A DNA stretch of 64,000 nt from Hirsutella rhossiliensis. Its lineage: Eukaryota > Ascomycota > Sordariomycetes > Hypocreales > Ophiocordycipitaceae. Below are positions 36,908 to 47,039 of this stretch, piece after piece. The notes beneath the pieces are model-generated. The model was given only the letters and a program-made list of their open reading frames with translations. It was not told the origin of the DNA and ran no database searches. Where the stretch lies: the NCBI RefSeq assembly GCF_020360975.1, contig NW_025408667.1:2418001-2482000 (forward strand), written 5' to 3'. A program made the position numbers and the translations under genes. Every line of letters begins with the position of its first letter. Position 1 is the stretch's first letter.

Positions 36908-38692
36908 ATGGCATTCCTCTCCCTCAAGCGGACGGTGCTCCTCGGGGCCGCCCTGTTCCCGACGGCGGCTTGGTCCCAGCCAACTTATCCCGGCAGCGGC
37001 GCGCCAAAGCTGGGGGCCGTTGCTTCCGAGAGCGATGTCTGCAGCAGGATCGGGACCAACCTGCTCGAGGACGGGGGCAATGCCGTCGATGCCCTTGTCG
37101 GCACCGTCTTCTGTGTGGGCGTCATCGGCATGTATCACAGCGGCATCGGCGGCGGCGGCTTCATGCTGGTGCGCACCAGCAATGGCACCTATGAGTTCGT
37201 CGACTTCCGGGAGACGGCGCCAGCCGCGGCCTTTGAAGACATGTTTCACAATAACACCGACGCCAGCATGTTTGGCGGTCTTGCCAGGTACTTGGTTTCC
37301 TCTCTGCGCGCCCCTTTGATTCCTCCCTCGCTGGCACGGCCGGCCCGGCTGACTGGCAATTCGTCGGGCTCCAGTGGTGTCCCCGGTGAGCTGAGAGGGA
37401 CCGAGTATGTCCACGAACGATATGGTAAGCTGTCGTGGGCCCATGTCATGGCCCCGGCCATCAGGCTCGCCCGGGACGGCTTCACCGTGAGAGAGGATCT
37501 GGTGAGGTACATGGACTCCGTGTCGCCCAACAGCTTCTTCACTGATGACCCGGCGTGGGCAATCGACTTTGCCCCCCGCGGCCGCCGCGTCCAGCTAGGA
37601 GAGACCATGACCCGGAGACGGTACGCCGACACGCTTGAAACCATCGCCGAACGAGGTGCTGAAGCCTTTTACACGGGACCTCTTGCGAAAGCAACTATTG
37701 CCGCTCTTCAAGACGCCAATGGCACCATGACGCTGGAGGATCTCAAAAACTATACCATCACACTGAGAAAGCCCGCGGCTATCAACTACCGGGGCTACAA
37801 GCTGACGAGCACCAGCGCGCCGTCTAGCGGTGTCGTCGCCCTTAGTGCTCTCAACGTCGTCAGCGGCTACGATGGCTTCAACGACCCCTCCCAGGCCAAC
37901 TTGTCGACCCACCGTCTCGACGAGGCCATGCGGTTTGCTTACGGACAGCGAACCGTCCTAGGCGACCCGTCTTTCGTGGATAGGCTTGCCGAGTACACGG
38001 AGATAATGGTTTCCCCTGAGACAGGAGAGCACACTCGGGCCAAAATCTCCGACTTTACCACCCAAGACGTTGCGTACTATGATCCCGAGGGCATCGAGTC
38101 CCTCAACACACCAGGCACGTCGCATATTGTGGCTGCCGATGCAAGCGGCATGTCGGTATCGCTGACCACCACCGTTAACCTGCTCTTCGGATCCCGCATT
38201 ATGGTCCCTGAGACGGGCGTTATCATGAACAATGAAATGAGCGACTTTAGCGTCCCCAACATAAGCAATCCATTCGGCTACGCCCCGAGCCCGTCCAATT
38301 TCATCCGCCCAGGCAAGCGGCCCCTGTCGTCCATTTCGCCCATCATCGTCGAATCGCCCGACGGCAAGCTGTTCTTCTCCATCGGCGCAGCAGGCGGCAG
38401 CCGCATCACCACTGCCACGATCCAGTGCGTGATTCACGCGCTGGACGGCAAAATGACCACGGCCGAGGCTCTCGCACAACCCCGAATACACGACCAGCTC
38501 ATCCCCAATCTAGTGACGTTTGAGTATGCATTTGATAACTCGACTGTCGCGTTCTTAAAGTCACTCCACCATAACGTGACGTGGGTTGCGCCGGGACAGA
38601 GCGCCGCTCAGGGCTTGCGACTGCTTCCAAACGGCACGTTTGAAGCAGCAGGGGATCCGAGACAGAAGAACTCGGGCGGCTTTGCCGTTTAA
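36908..38692 (+). CDS. Gamma-glutamyltranspeptidase (glutathione hydrolase), secreted, with one intron
   Basis: It cleaves the gamma-glutamyl bond of glutathione and its conjugates, transferring the glutamyl group to water or an amino acid. It is an Ntn hydrolase made as a precursor that cuts itself in two. Exons 36908-37287 and 37375-38692 give 565 residues. The ATG at 36908 is chosen because a signal peptide follows (LKRTVLLGAALFPTAAWS); an upstream in-frame ATG at 36773 would add 45 poorly conserved residues. Seen: GGNAVDA (56-62), SGIGGGGFML (78-87), DFRETAPAAA with substrate-binding Arg101, SGVPGELRG across the splice, GTSHIVAAD with the nucleophile Thr375 at the start of the small subunit, NNEMSDFS (412-419), PLSSISP (443-449) and AAGGSRITTA (465-474). 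All expected catalytic residues are present and there is no RIP damage. Its neighbours do not suggest a pathway. Confidence 0.93.
   Translation: MAFLSLKRTVLLGAALFPTAAWSQPTYPGSGAPKLGAVASESDVCSRIGTNLLEDGGNAVDALVGTVFCVGVIGMYHSGIGGGGFMLVRTSNGTYEFVDFRETAPAAAFEDMFHNNTDASMFGGLARYLVSSLRAPLIPPSLARPARLTGNSSGSSGVPGELRGTEYVHERYGKLSWAHVMAPAIRLARDGFTVREDLVRYMDSVSPNSFFTDDPAWAIDFAPRGRRVQLGETMTRRRYADTLETIAERGAEAFYTGPLAKATIAALQDANGTMTLEDLKNYTITLRKPAAINYRGYKLTSTSAPSSGVVALSALNVVSGYDGFNDPSQANLSTHRLDEAMRFAYGQRTVLGDPSFVDRLAEYTEIMVSPETGEHTRAKISDFTTQDVAYYDPEGIESLNTPGTSHIVAADASGMSVSLTTTVNLLFGSRIMVPETGVIMNNEMSDFSVPNISNPFGYAPSPSNFIRPGKRPLSSISPIIVESPDGKLFFSIGAAGGSRITTATIQCVIHALDGKMTTAEALAQPRIHDQLIPNLVTFEYAFDNSTVAFLKSLHHNVTWVAPGQSAAQGLRLLPNGTFEAAGDPRQKNSGGFAV
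37288..37374 (+). other. Intron of the gamma-glutamyltranspeptidase gene (87 nt, stop-free, frame-preserving)
   Basis: Donor GTACTT, branch-like CTGAC at about 37349, acceptor CCAG. Splicing joins GGLA-S-GVPGELRG, the conserved family sequence. Left in, it would add 29 residues absent from the family (RYLVSSLRAPLI...) without a stop or frameshift. Confidence 0.85.
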
Positions 38693-39130
38693 TGATGTAT
38701 AGGACGAAAGCTTTCAGTGTATGCAGAATATAGAAATACCCATTTAGCCACGTGTGCTTCTGGCGTCGCCTAGATTCATGTACAGCGGACACTCGGTGCC
38801 TTGAACCCTCTTGTGGCATTGAACCCTCTTGCATTTGATGGCTCAGAAGGCTCGTCGATCCGGGCATAACCCCGGCCACTTGCCACGAAGTACTTGTTCC
38901 CATGCTCAAAAGGGCTTGCCTCGGGTCTGTCCGTTGGACCATGAGTTCGCCGGACCAGGGCGAAACCTCTTGTCCACGGCCCGCCAGACCTTTCCCAATC
39001 ATAAATAATTAGCAGAGTAAAATAAGACAACAGGTACGTGAGCATCTTTCTCGAGCCTTTAGCATATGCGTTAATATACTCTACGTCGGCTTTCGGGAAT
39101 AAACATGGCACTCGCTAAGAGCAAATAATA
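38693..39130. other. Downstream flank of the gamma-glutamyltranspeptidase gene and edge of the normal-composition island
   Basis: No gene is supported. A 14-bp sequence, ttgaaccctcttg plus one base, occurs twice about 22 bp apart near 38801-38834. AATAAA occurs at 39098-39103 but is 400 bp past the stop, so its role as a polyadenylation signal is doubtful. From about 39000 the sequence turns AT-rich, and by about 39150 it is RIP-like. Confidence 0.45.
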
Positions 39131-40138
39131 TACGGTGGCATATTAGCTAAGGTCCGTAAAGTATACTAAAACCTAAACCTACTAAATTACTATACTACTT
39201 TATTTATAAAAATATCTTTAATTAAGATTATATACTTAGTCTCTACTCTTTATAATACGACTAATAAAAGACCTTAAGTATATATAAGACGTAATTCTTT
39301 CTTCTTTTTATTAAGGGTATTTTAACTAGATTATTATTTAATATATAAATAAGCGCCTTATCGCTTAAGGGTATTAATCTATTAGCTTATAGACTCTTTA
39401 GCGCTAGCTTTTTACTTAGGGACTATCGCGGTAGGTTAATCTTAAGTTATTACTTAAGGATATTACTAAAATTTATACTATTAAGGCGCTAAACTAAGAG
39501 ATTCTTTACTAAGTTAATTAAATACTTTTTATATAAAGGAGTTAAAGTATTAGTCTATAAACCCTTAAGATATCTCTAATATTATAGGGCCTTACTTAAT
39601 AGTAATATACTAAAGTATTAAACTAGCTTATTTAATATATATACTTTTACTATTATACCTATAGATTTACTAACCCTTTTATCCTTTAAGATATTTAGTA
39701 TTAAGATAGGCTTTAAGTATCTCCTTTTATAATTTAAAATATATACTAAGAGAATAAGATAGAAATATATTTTTATATAAGTAAAGAAAGAGATACTACC
39801 CTTTAGGTTCTAATTATAATCCTTAAAAAAGACCTTTAAGAGTCTTTTATAATTTAAAGCTTTAAAGGAGGCTACTTTTACTACTATATATAAAAAGAGG
39901 AAATATCTTAGTTTTATAAAATTACCTTTATAATTTCTATTAGTTAATTCTCTTTAAGGAAGTTTAATATTTTTAAGAAGGGAACTTTAAGTAAGAAACT
40001 AAAGAATTTTAAGTTTTAAATATATATTTATATTAATATATACTTATAGTATATTATTTAGTTTTATATTAACCGATTAATTACTATTTTTTTAAGTGCT
40101 CTTAAGTAGTATTTATATATAATATAGTAGCTTATAAG
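39131..40138. other. RIP-degraded DNA without a recognised gene
   Basis: TA-rich sequence with CA and TG nearly absent. I read no domain on either strand. It forms the left flank of the copia LTR that follows. Confidence 0.4.
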
Positions 40139-40690
40139 TCTCGTAAAGAGAGATACGAGAAGTATATAAAAATGCACGAAGGTAAAATTAAAAGTAAGGA
40201 GTTAGATAGGTAGGGCAGAGAGATTTAATTCTTATAGGGGCGGCAATTACGGCAGGGGAATAATTATTATATTACCTTAATTATCCTTCTTTCCTTTATC
40301 TAACGCCCCTCTTTATACCCGTCTAGCATCTTACTTAATAAAGAAGATCCTGCTTAAAGAAGCTACTAATATCCTTTTAACTACCGAGCCTTTTACTAGT
40401 TTTCCCCTCCTTTTTAGCCGTTACTAGCATATCCGTCTTATCTCTCGCTACCTCTATAGGAAGCTATCGCTACTTATACTTCCCCTTATACCCCTACCTT
40501 CCTTTCTATACCTCTTTTTAGCTCCTTCTTTCTTCTTCTATACTAGGTGTTTTTAGCTTCCTTAGTCCCTCTTACTAAGGGATATCTCTAAGAACTATAA
40601 AATTAAGCCACGCTTCGCGATATACCCCCTTAGCTATAGCCTGCCCCTTAAGGTTATAGCTAATATAGCTTCGGGCTAGTAAGCGTATAA
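40139..40690 (-). mobile_element. Copia LTR with a short piece of adjoining internal sequence (second copy, truncated)
   Basis: 40139-40624 matches the LTRs of the copia element at 45120-61077. It is followed by the same internal sequence (cccccttagctatagcctgcc, against 45598 onward) up to about 40690, so this is a 3' LTR of a minus-strand element and not a solo LTR. CpG and some CA are better kept here, suggesting a lighter RIP load. Confidence 0.65.
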
Positions 40691-41647
40691 TTTCCTTGCT
40701 AGTATTAATATCGCTAATAAAGGTAATAGACTTATAAGTTTCCTAGCCTATAAAGGTAGGCGTATCGGTAGTTAGAGTTAAGGTATTTAGTAGGGTAATA
40801 GGGGTATAACCCTCGCTAATATTAGGTCCTAGACTAAAAGTCTCCTAGGACTAGGATTCCCTTATACCTTTCTTAGCTTTCTTTACTAAGGGGGAACTAA
40901 CGTTATCGTAAGACTTTTAAGCTAACCGCTTATACTTTAAAGGCGAGCCCGCTACTACCTACTCCTATATATACTATAGGAAATTAGCGTTATAGTTCTT
41001 TATCTTCTTTAATATAAAAGGTATTATTATTTATAAATCGTTTATAAAAAGGTATAAGGGATTAATAAAAAAAGGCGTAAAACTCTATAGTAATTATAAG
41101 TAGAAGAGTTAAAAAAGAAATGAAAAGAAAAGAAGTAAGATATATATATATATACTCTTTATATTATAGTTATATAGCTAATATATAAGCGATACTATAA
41201 TAGTTACTTAGTAATAACTACTAATATAATAACTATTAACGTTATAGAGTATAGACTAACGTATACTTATATAAGCGTATACGCGCGATATATAACTAAA
41301 ACTACCTTTCTTCTTAACTAAATATATATAGTATAGTAAAAGTAATATATATTAAAGATATAGCTAAGACGTTTATATAAAAGGGGAGATAATTATAAAA
41401 GTACTACTAAGAGGTATAAGCTAGTAAAGCACTTAGGTATATAATACTAATATATTAGTAGGGTATTAGTAAGGAATTATACCTACCCCGCTTATATATT
41501 ATAGAATACTTACTACTCTAAAGAAAAGAAATCTTTCTTCTTATAAGCTTTAGTCTTATAATAAGGATAATATAATATATATAATATAGTGCCTTTAGCT
41601 ATCTCTACTACCTAACTAATTATACCGTAATATATATTCCCTTATAT
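40691..41647. other. RIP-degraded repeat DNA, no gene assigned
   Basis: A minus-strand frame near 40700-40820 reads protein-like (TLTLTTDTPTFIG, then YKSITFISDINTSKE) and may belong to an unrecognised element. A TA microsatellite lies at about 41141-41153. The rest has dense stops. Confidence 0.3.
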
Positions 41648-41945
41648 AGGGCCTACTTAAAAGAAGCTTTAAAAGGCTAATACCTTTAAAGAACCTTAAA
41701 AGAAAGGCTTCGGACCTAAGACTAGAACCTAAAGGATATTAAGATAAAAGATAATACCTAGCTTATACTAAAGACTAGCCGTTTTAAGTCTAGCTTAGCC
41801 CTACCTTACGCTAGCTACTTCTAGCTTAACTAGCCCTTAAAGTAAGTAAAGGGGTAAAATAAAGCTACTATTAATAGCCCTATTAGCCTTATACCTATCT
41901 AACCTATATTTTAATACTTATAGTAGACCTAGCCCTAGCCTTATT
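41648..41945 (+). mobile_element. 5' fragment of the Tad1-like LINE (second copy)
   Basis: It matches about 27580-27880 of the LINE (starting gggcctacttaaaagaagcttta) with RIP-type differences. It ends just before the LTR of gypsy D. Confidence 0.65.
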
Positions 41946-41961
41946 ATTTTATTCCTAAGGA

Positions 41962-42427
41962 TATAACGACTAGTATTATTCTTAATAGATAAACCTATTA
42001 AGGGGTTTATATTAATAAATATAATAGGGCGTAGTCTAAGTAATTATAAGTATATTATATTAGTAATAATTTAGAGCTTATAAACTATAAACTATAACTA
42101 GGTAATTAAGTAATTAAAATTAAAGATAAGATCGTAATAGAAATTATAATAATTATATTAAAAGCTATTAAGCTATCTATTTAAAGGAGTAAAAGTAAGT
42201 AGCTATATATACTTATAAAAACTATCCTTAGATTATAGGCCTAGCTATAATCCTTAACGTTAGATTATATAAAGCATAGTAATCTTATTAATCTTAGATT
42301 ACTTAGATCTTTATAATCCCTTTAATCTTATATCTATTAAATAGTTATACTAACTATTTATCTATTAAACTATATTATATACTTAATACGGTCGCCTATT
42401 AGCGGCCTAGTAGCTATAGTTATAATA
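41962..42427 (-). repeat. LTR of gypsy element D (466 bp)
   Basis: It is the reverse complement of the family A LTR, with the same length as both LTRs of element A and the same ends (tataacgacta ... tagttataata). Confidence 0.85.
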
Positions 42428-44969
42428 TAATATCTTGCCTCTTTTTTATCTTATCTATAAGACCTACTATAGCTACCTTAGCTACTATATATAAATATAC
42501 CTTTATTAAGTTATATATAGGTATATCGTTCTTTATTTCTTTATCTTTTTAGGATATACTACTAATAGTATATCTAGTTATATACTAAGAAGTCGTTCTT
42601 AAAAAGCCTTTAAGTACGCTACTCTTACTAAATATATCGACTTAAGTAGAGATCCTACTAATATACTATATACTTAATACTTTAAAGTAAAGAAAACGAA
42701 TTATTAAATAACTAAAAATATTCGCGGTATAATAATTATATTACTAGTAGTCGTCCCTATTATAATAGTATTTTAGTAGCCTCTTCTTATAAGTATCTTT
42801 TAATTCTTTTTATATATAGTAGCTAATATATTTCTTATAGTAACTAAATTATTAGCGGAGTAATATAAGCTATATTTTAAAGAGAAGGAAGCTAAGGAAG
42901 CCTTATTAAAGCTTTAGGTATAGCTTATAAACCTTTAGTTATAAATATCTATCGCTATTAATTATTTCGCTTATATTTAGAAGATTCGGAATTATATAAA
43001 AGAAAAGAGTTCTAAGTTATTTTATTATAATATCTAAGAAGTAGATACTAAGGATAGCGTTTTACCTACGCTTAATATATATAAGTATTAGGTAGTAAAT
43101 AACTTATAATCGTTAAGCGTTTTTAACGAGGTAAATTAGTCCTTATTTAGTATTAGTAAGGAGTTTATAGATCTTAGTCCTTTAATCCCTCTTAAACCTT
43201 TTAGTAAAATTATCGAAGTAAAGAGCTATAGTAAGTTAAGTACTTAAGTAGTTCCTAGGTATTTTCCTTTAGTCTATACCCCTTTTACTTAATAAGGTAT
43301 TCTTATTACTAACCTTATTTTCTTATCTATTTTTTTATTTTACTTTATATTTTTAATCGTCGTTAACCTTAATTTTTTCCTATAGCTTAGCGTTTTATAG
43401 CGCTAGTTTTAATAATAAGAAGTAAAATATTAGGTATATCTATATTATTATTAGTAACGAAAGTTTATAGTTAACTTTTAAAATAGTTTTCTTAACCTTA
43501 AATAGTTTAGGTTTCTTAAAATCTAATTTATTACTTAGTTGTTTTATTTTAATATTTCGTTATATATAGTAAACTATATCTCCCTCTTAAAAGATTAGTC
43601 CTTATGATTTTTTCTAATTATAGTAAGTAGATATTTATTCTTTAATAAATTAAAGTTCCTATTATATTTCTTTATATTATTTTTATAGCTAATCTACTTA
43701 TAGTATCGCTTATTTTACTTATAGTCCCTATTAAGTAACCTTAAATACTTCTAGGTTATATCTATAATTAATATATACTAATAAGAGCTTAGTTATTTCT
43801 ATAACTAAGCTATTATAAGTTAGTTATACTATTAATAGCTATTTAACTTAATCGTTTTATTTATAGTTAATATAATATTATAAATATTATTTAAGCATTT
43901 AGTTAAGTCGTTTTATTTATCTATCTATTTATAAGTAATAAGCTATACTAAGCTTATATTTCGTCCTTAATTATACTATAAGAGCTTACTAAAATTTAGC
44001 TATAAATATACTTCTTTTATTAAAGATAATCTTATTTAATAGTCTATAATTACTAATAATAGTTTATAGGAATATATATACTAGCTCTTTTATATTACTT
44101 ACTTCTTTATATAGTAAAAAGTATCTATACTTTATTAATCTATTAATAATAACGAATATACTATTATACTTAACGTTAGTTATAGGTTCTTTTAATAGTA
44201 GTAGCTTTATAATATAAATAAAAGCTATTAAATCCTATAGTTTCTTTAGTATTAGTAGTAGTTATAATTCTTTATATAGTTTATATTATTTAGTTTTACT
44301 TTATATATAAAGTTTATATTTTTTAATAACTTATTATACTACTTCCTTAAGCTATAAAAAGTTATATTATTATTTAATCCGTTTTATAATTTTTTAGATT
44401 CCTTAGTATTTATATATTAAATATTTATATATATCTTATATAACTTTATCTTATAATTTTAGTAGTATCTAAGTTTTATTTCTATATATTAAAACTTTTA
44501 AATATTCTATATTATACCCGCTTAATACTTTATATTCTTTTATTTATTTTAAGATCTTTTAGTATATTAAGCTATTAGGTAATCCTTTAAATATTATATT
44601 TAGCTATTATTACTAGTAGTTCCTACTTTTATTAATTTCTAAGAGCTATCCTTTTACTATAAGTACCCCTATATTATAGTTACTTTATTAACTAAGGGTA
44701 TTAGCTTAACTATTTTCTATTTCTTTTTTATAAATTATTTAGTAGTTAAATTCTAATAAGTATTTAGCGTATTAAATCTATCGTTCGTTTAACTATTATA
44801 TTATTATAAAGTATAAGATATTTTTATAATCTATATAAACCTTAACTTTATACTTACTTTTAAAAAGGTAGTATTAAAATTCCTTAAAAGCTTAAATAAT
44901 TATAAGGAACTCTTTATTATAGATAAGGTAATTAAGTCTATACTATATAGCTTCTTTAAATAAAATATA
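41962..44969 (-). mobile_element. Ty3/gypsy family A element (element D), 3' half, reversed, RIP-inactivated
   Basis: It begins on the left with a complete reversed 466-bp LTR (41962-42427). Next comes the reversed polypurine tract (tcttgcctcttttttat), a 3' internal region like that of element A, and reversed integrase (about 43600-44500). It stops within RNase H at about 44970. The rest of the element is missing. CpG is strongly depleted, as in A and C. Confidence 0.8.
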
Positions 44970-45065
44970 ATTATTATTATTAATATTATACTAGTAACCT
45001 ATTTAAAGGTATCTAGAGCTTTAGCGTTAAATAAAAAGGAAAACCTAAAGTACTTAAAGGAAAAA
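44970..45065. repeat. Short orphan repeat between two gypsy fragments
   Basis: About 95 bp, shared with 17668-17761 (both contain aggtatct, ctttaa/ctttag and actaaagtacttaaaggaaa or a RIP variant). It fills the gap between reversed element D and forward element C. Origin unknown. Confidence 0.5.
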
Positions 45066-45068
45066 GAT

Positions 45069-45119
45069 TAACTATATAGTAAAAAATAGTTTATAGCCCT
45101 TAATTTTAAAAGCGCTTAT
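45069..45119 (+). mobile_element. Gypsy element C, left piece (start of reverse transcriptase)
   Basis: It matches element A at about 23641-23691 (gattaactatatagtaaaaa, then the LKGA block) and continues at 61078 across the inserted copia element. Its left end is truncated inside RT. Confidence 0.7.
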
Positions 45120-45597
45120 TCTCGCGAAAAGAGATATAAGAAGTATATAAAAATATATAAAGGTAAATTTAAAAGTAAGGGGTTAGATAGGTAGGGTAGA
45201 GATATATACTTCTTATAGGGGCAGTAATTATAGTAAGGGAATAATTATTATATTGCCTTAATTATCTTTTTTCCTTTATTTACCGCCCTTCTTTATACTT
45301 ATTTAGTATTTTAATTAATAAAGAAGATCCTACTTAAAGAAGCTACTAATATCCTTTTTAACTACCGAGCTTTTTATTAGTTTTCCCCTTCTTTTCTAGC
45401 TATTACCGGTATATCCGTCTTATCTTTCGCTACCTTTATAAGAAGCTATCGCTACTTTTACTTCCCCTCTTACCCCTACCTTCCTCTTTATACCTTCTTT
45501 TAGCTCCTTCCTTAAAACCTATTTTTTAGCTTCCTAGGTCCTTTATACTAAGGGATATCTCTAAGAACTATAAAATCTAGCTATACTTCGCGATATA
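45120..45597 (-). repeat. 3' LTR of the copia element
   Basis: It matches 60606-61077 and 40139-40624. The reversed purine tract (tataccccttta) lies directly inside it at about 45594-45605. Confidence 0.75.
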
Positions 45598-46533
45598 CCC
45601 CTTTAGCTATAGCCTACCCTTATAGAAAGGGTAAAGCTAAATACCTAGGCTAGTAAGCGTATAAAGGAGGTCTTAGTTTATACTTATCCCTTACTTAAGA
45701 AATCTAGGTTTTAGCCCTAGGCTCGTTTAGACCTACTCTTAGGAAAAAGGAGCCTTAAGGAAGATATTAAGTCCTATAAGAAAGGGGGGCTTCTCTAAGG
45801 ATAAGTCCTTAAAAAGAGGGCCTTTTAAGAAGAATAAGTCCTAATTAAGCTAGGGGCCCTCCTCTAAGATAAGTCCTAATTCCTCTCTTTAGCTATAGAT
45901 ATCTCTTTCCTCCTATATACTATTAGCTCCTCTTATAAACTCTTAAGGCGGGCTTTTAAAGATAGCTTCTCTTAAACGTCTTCTAGCTTAATTTACTATA
46001 AAAAGATAGCTAGCTTCTACTTTAGTAAGTGCTTTATAAGACCGTTAGCTTTTATTAATATTATTAGAACCTAATAGATAGAAATAAGTCCCCTTTAGAC
46101 TTCTTAGCATAACTAATACTAGTAGATATCGATATACTATAGCTAGGTCAATAGCTTACTATTTTCTATAAGAATTTATATAGTCTATATATTATTATAT
46201 TTTATAGTTAATAGGGTCGGAATTTATAGTTATAGAGATATTAATAGCCGGCTAAGGAAAATAGCTTCTTTTAATACTTTTAAAAGAGCTAGTAGCTTTG
46301 CCTCTATACTAAAAGTTATAATAGTAGCTTACTTTAAAGCTTTCTAAGTAATAGTTCCTTTAAAAAGGGATATAATATTTTATAAAGGATAAATCGCTTA
46401 AATAAAGGAAGATTTCGGTAGCTAATTTCCTTCCCTACCCTCTTAAGTATAGACTATATAATCTCGTTAAATAAAGATAAAAGATTACTTAGTCTATTAC
46501 TTCTTAGTACTTAGGGCTAGGATTCTAGTTATA

Positions 46534-46538
46534 CCTAG
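46534..46538. repeat. Target-site duplication (cctag), left side of element B
   Basis: Identical to 54364-54368. The copia sequence resumes directly after the right copy. Confidence 0.85.
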
Positions 46539-47039
46539 TATTACGAACTAGCTAACTATAAGGGGAAGACGGTTAGAATATAGGCCGTATAGTCGAAGCA
46601 TAGGGTGCTAGGCGCTACGGACTATAGAAGAACCGTTAATATAAAGGTTACGTAACGGATTAGTTAGATTAGTTAGATCGGACGATCGATACTAAGTAAA
46701 CTAAGCACCGATTAGTCTAATTAGTTAGATTAGCTAGATTAGTACTAAGTAGACTAAACGGGCTAAATATAATAGGTAATATTATTATAGTAAGGGGGCT
46801 ATAGGTATATATAGCTACCTACTTTTACTCCTTTAGATAGATAGCTCTTTAGCTTTTAATATAGATCTTTATTACGATTCTATCTTTAATTCTAATTACC
46901 TAGTTATAGTCTACGGTTTACGACCTCCGACTTATTACTAACGTAATATACTTATTATTACTTAGACCACGCCCTATTATATCTACTAATATAAACCCCT
47001 CGATAGGTTTATCCCTTAAGAATAACACCGGTCGTTATA
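46539..47039 (+). repeat. 5' LTR of gypsy element B (501 bp)
   Basis: It starts tattacgaacta and ends ggtcgttata, with the same length as 53863-54363. The first ~250 bp differ from the family A LTR and contain repeated gattagttagatt-like motifs. The remainder is shared with family A. Confidence 0.9.

Noticed and set aside
36893..37444. Minus-strand open frame of 183 codons opposite the gamma-glutamyltranspeptidase gene
   Set aside because: It is a shadow of the GC-rich coding strand, with no recognisable domain and a complete real gene on the other strand.
37958..38491. Minus-strand open frame of 177 codons
   Set aside because: Also a shadow of the transpeptidase coding sequence.
38499..39111. 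Minus-strand open frames downstream of the transpeptidase gene
   Set aside because: They have no domain, and the composition and content look like flank sequence running into RIPed DNA.
40139..40624. Interpretation of the ~490-bp repeats as MITEs
   Set aside because: Two copies flank a single copia element in the same orientation with a purine tract just inside, so they are LTRs. Only the 10.2-kb copy is solo.
41141..41153. TA-rich microsatellite as an origin or centromere signal
   Set aside because: TA tracts are expected everywhere after RIP, and nothing else supports an origin or centromere here.
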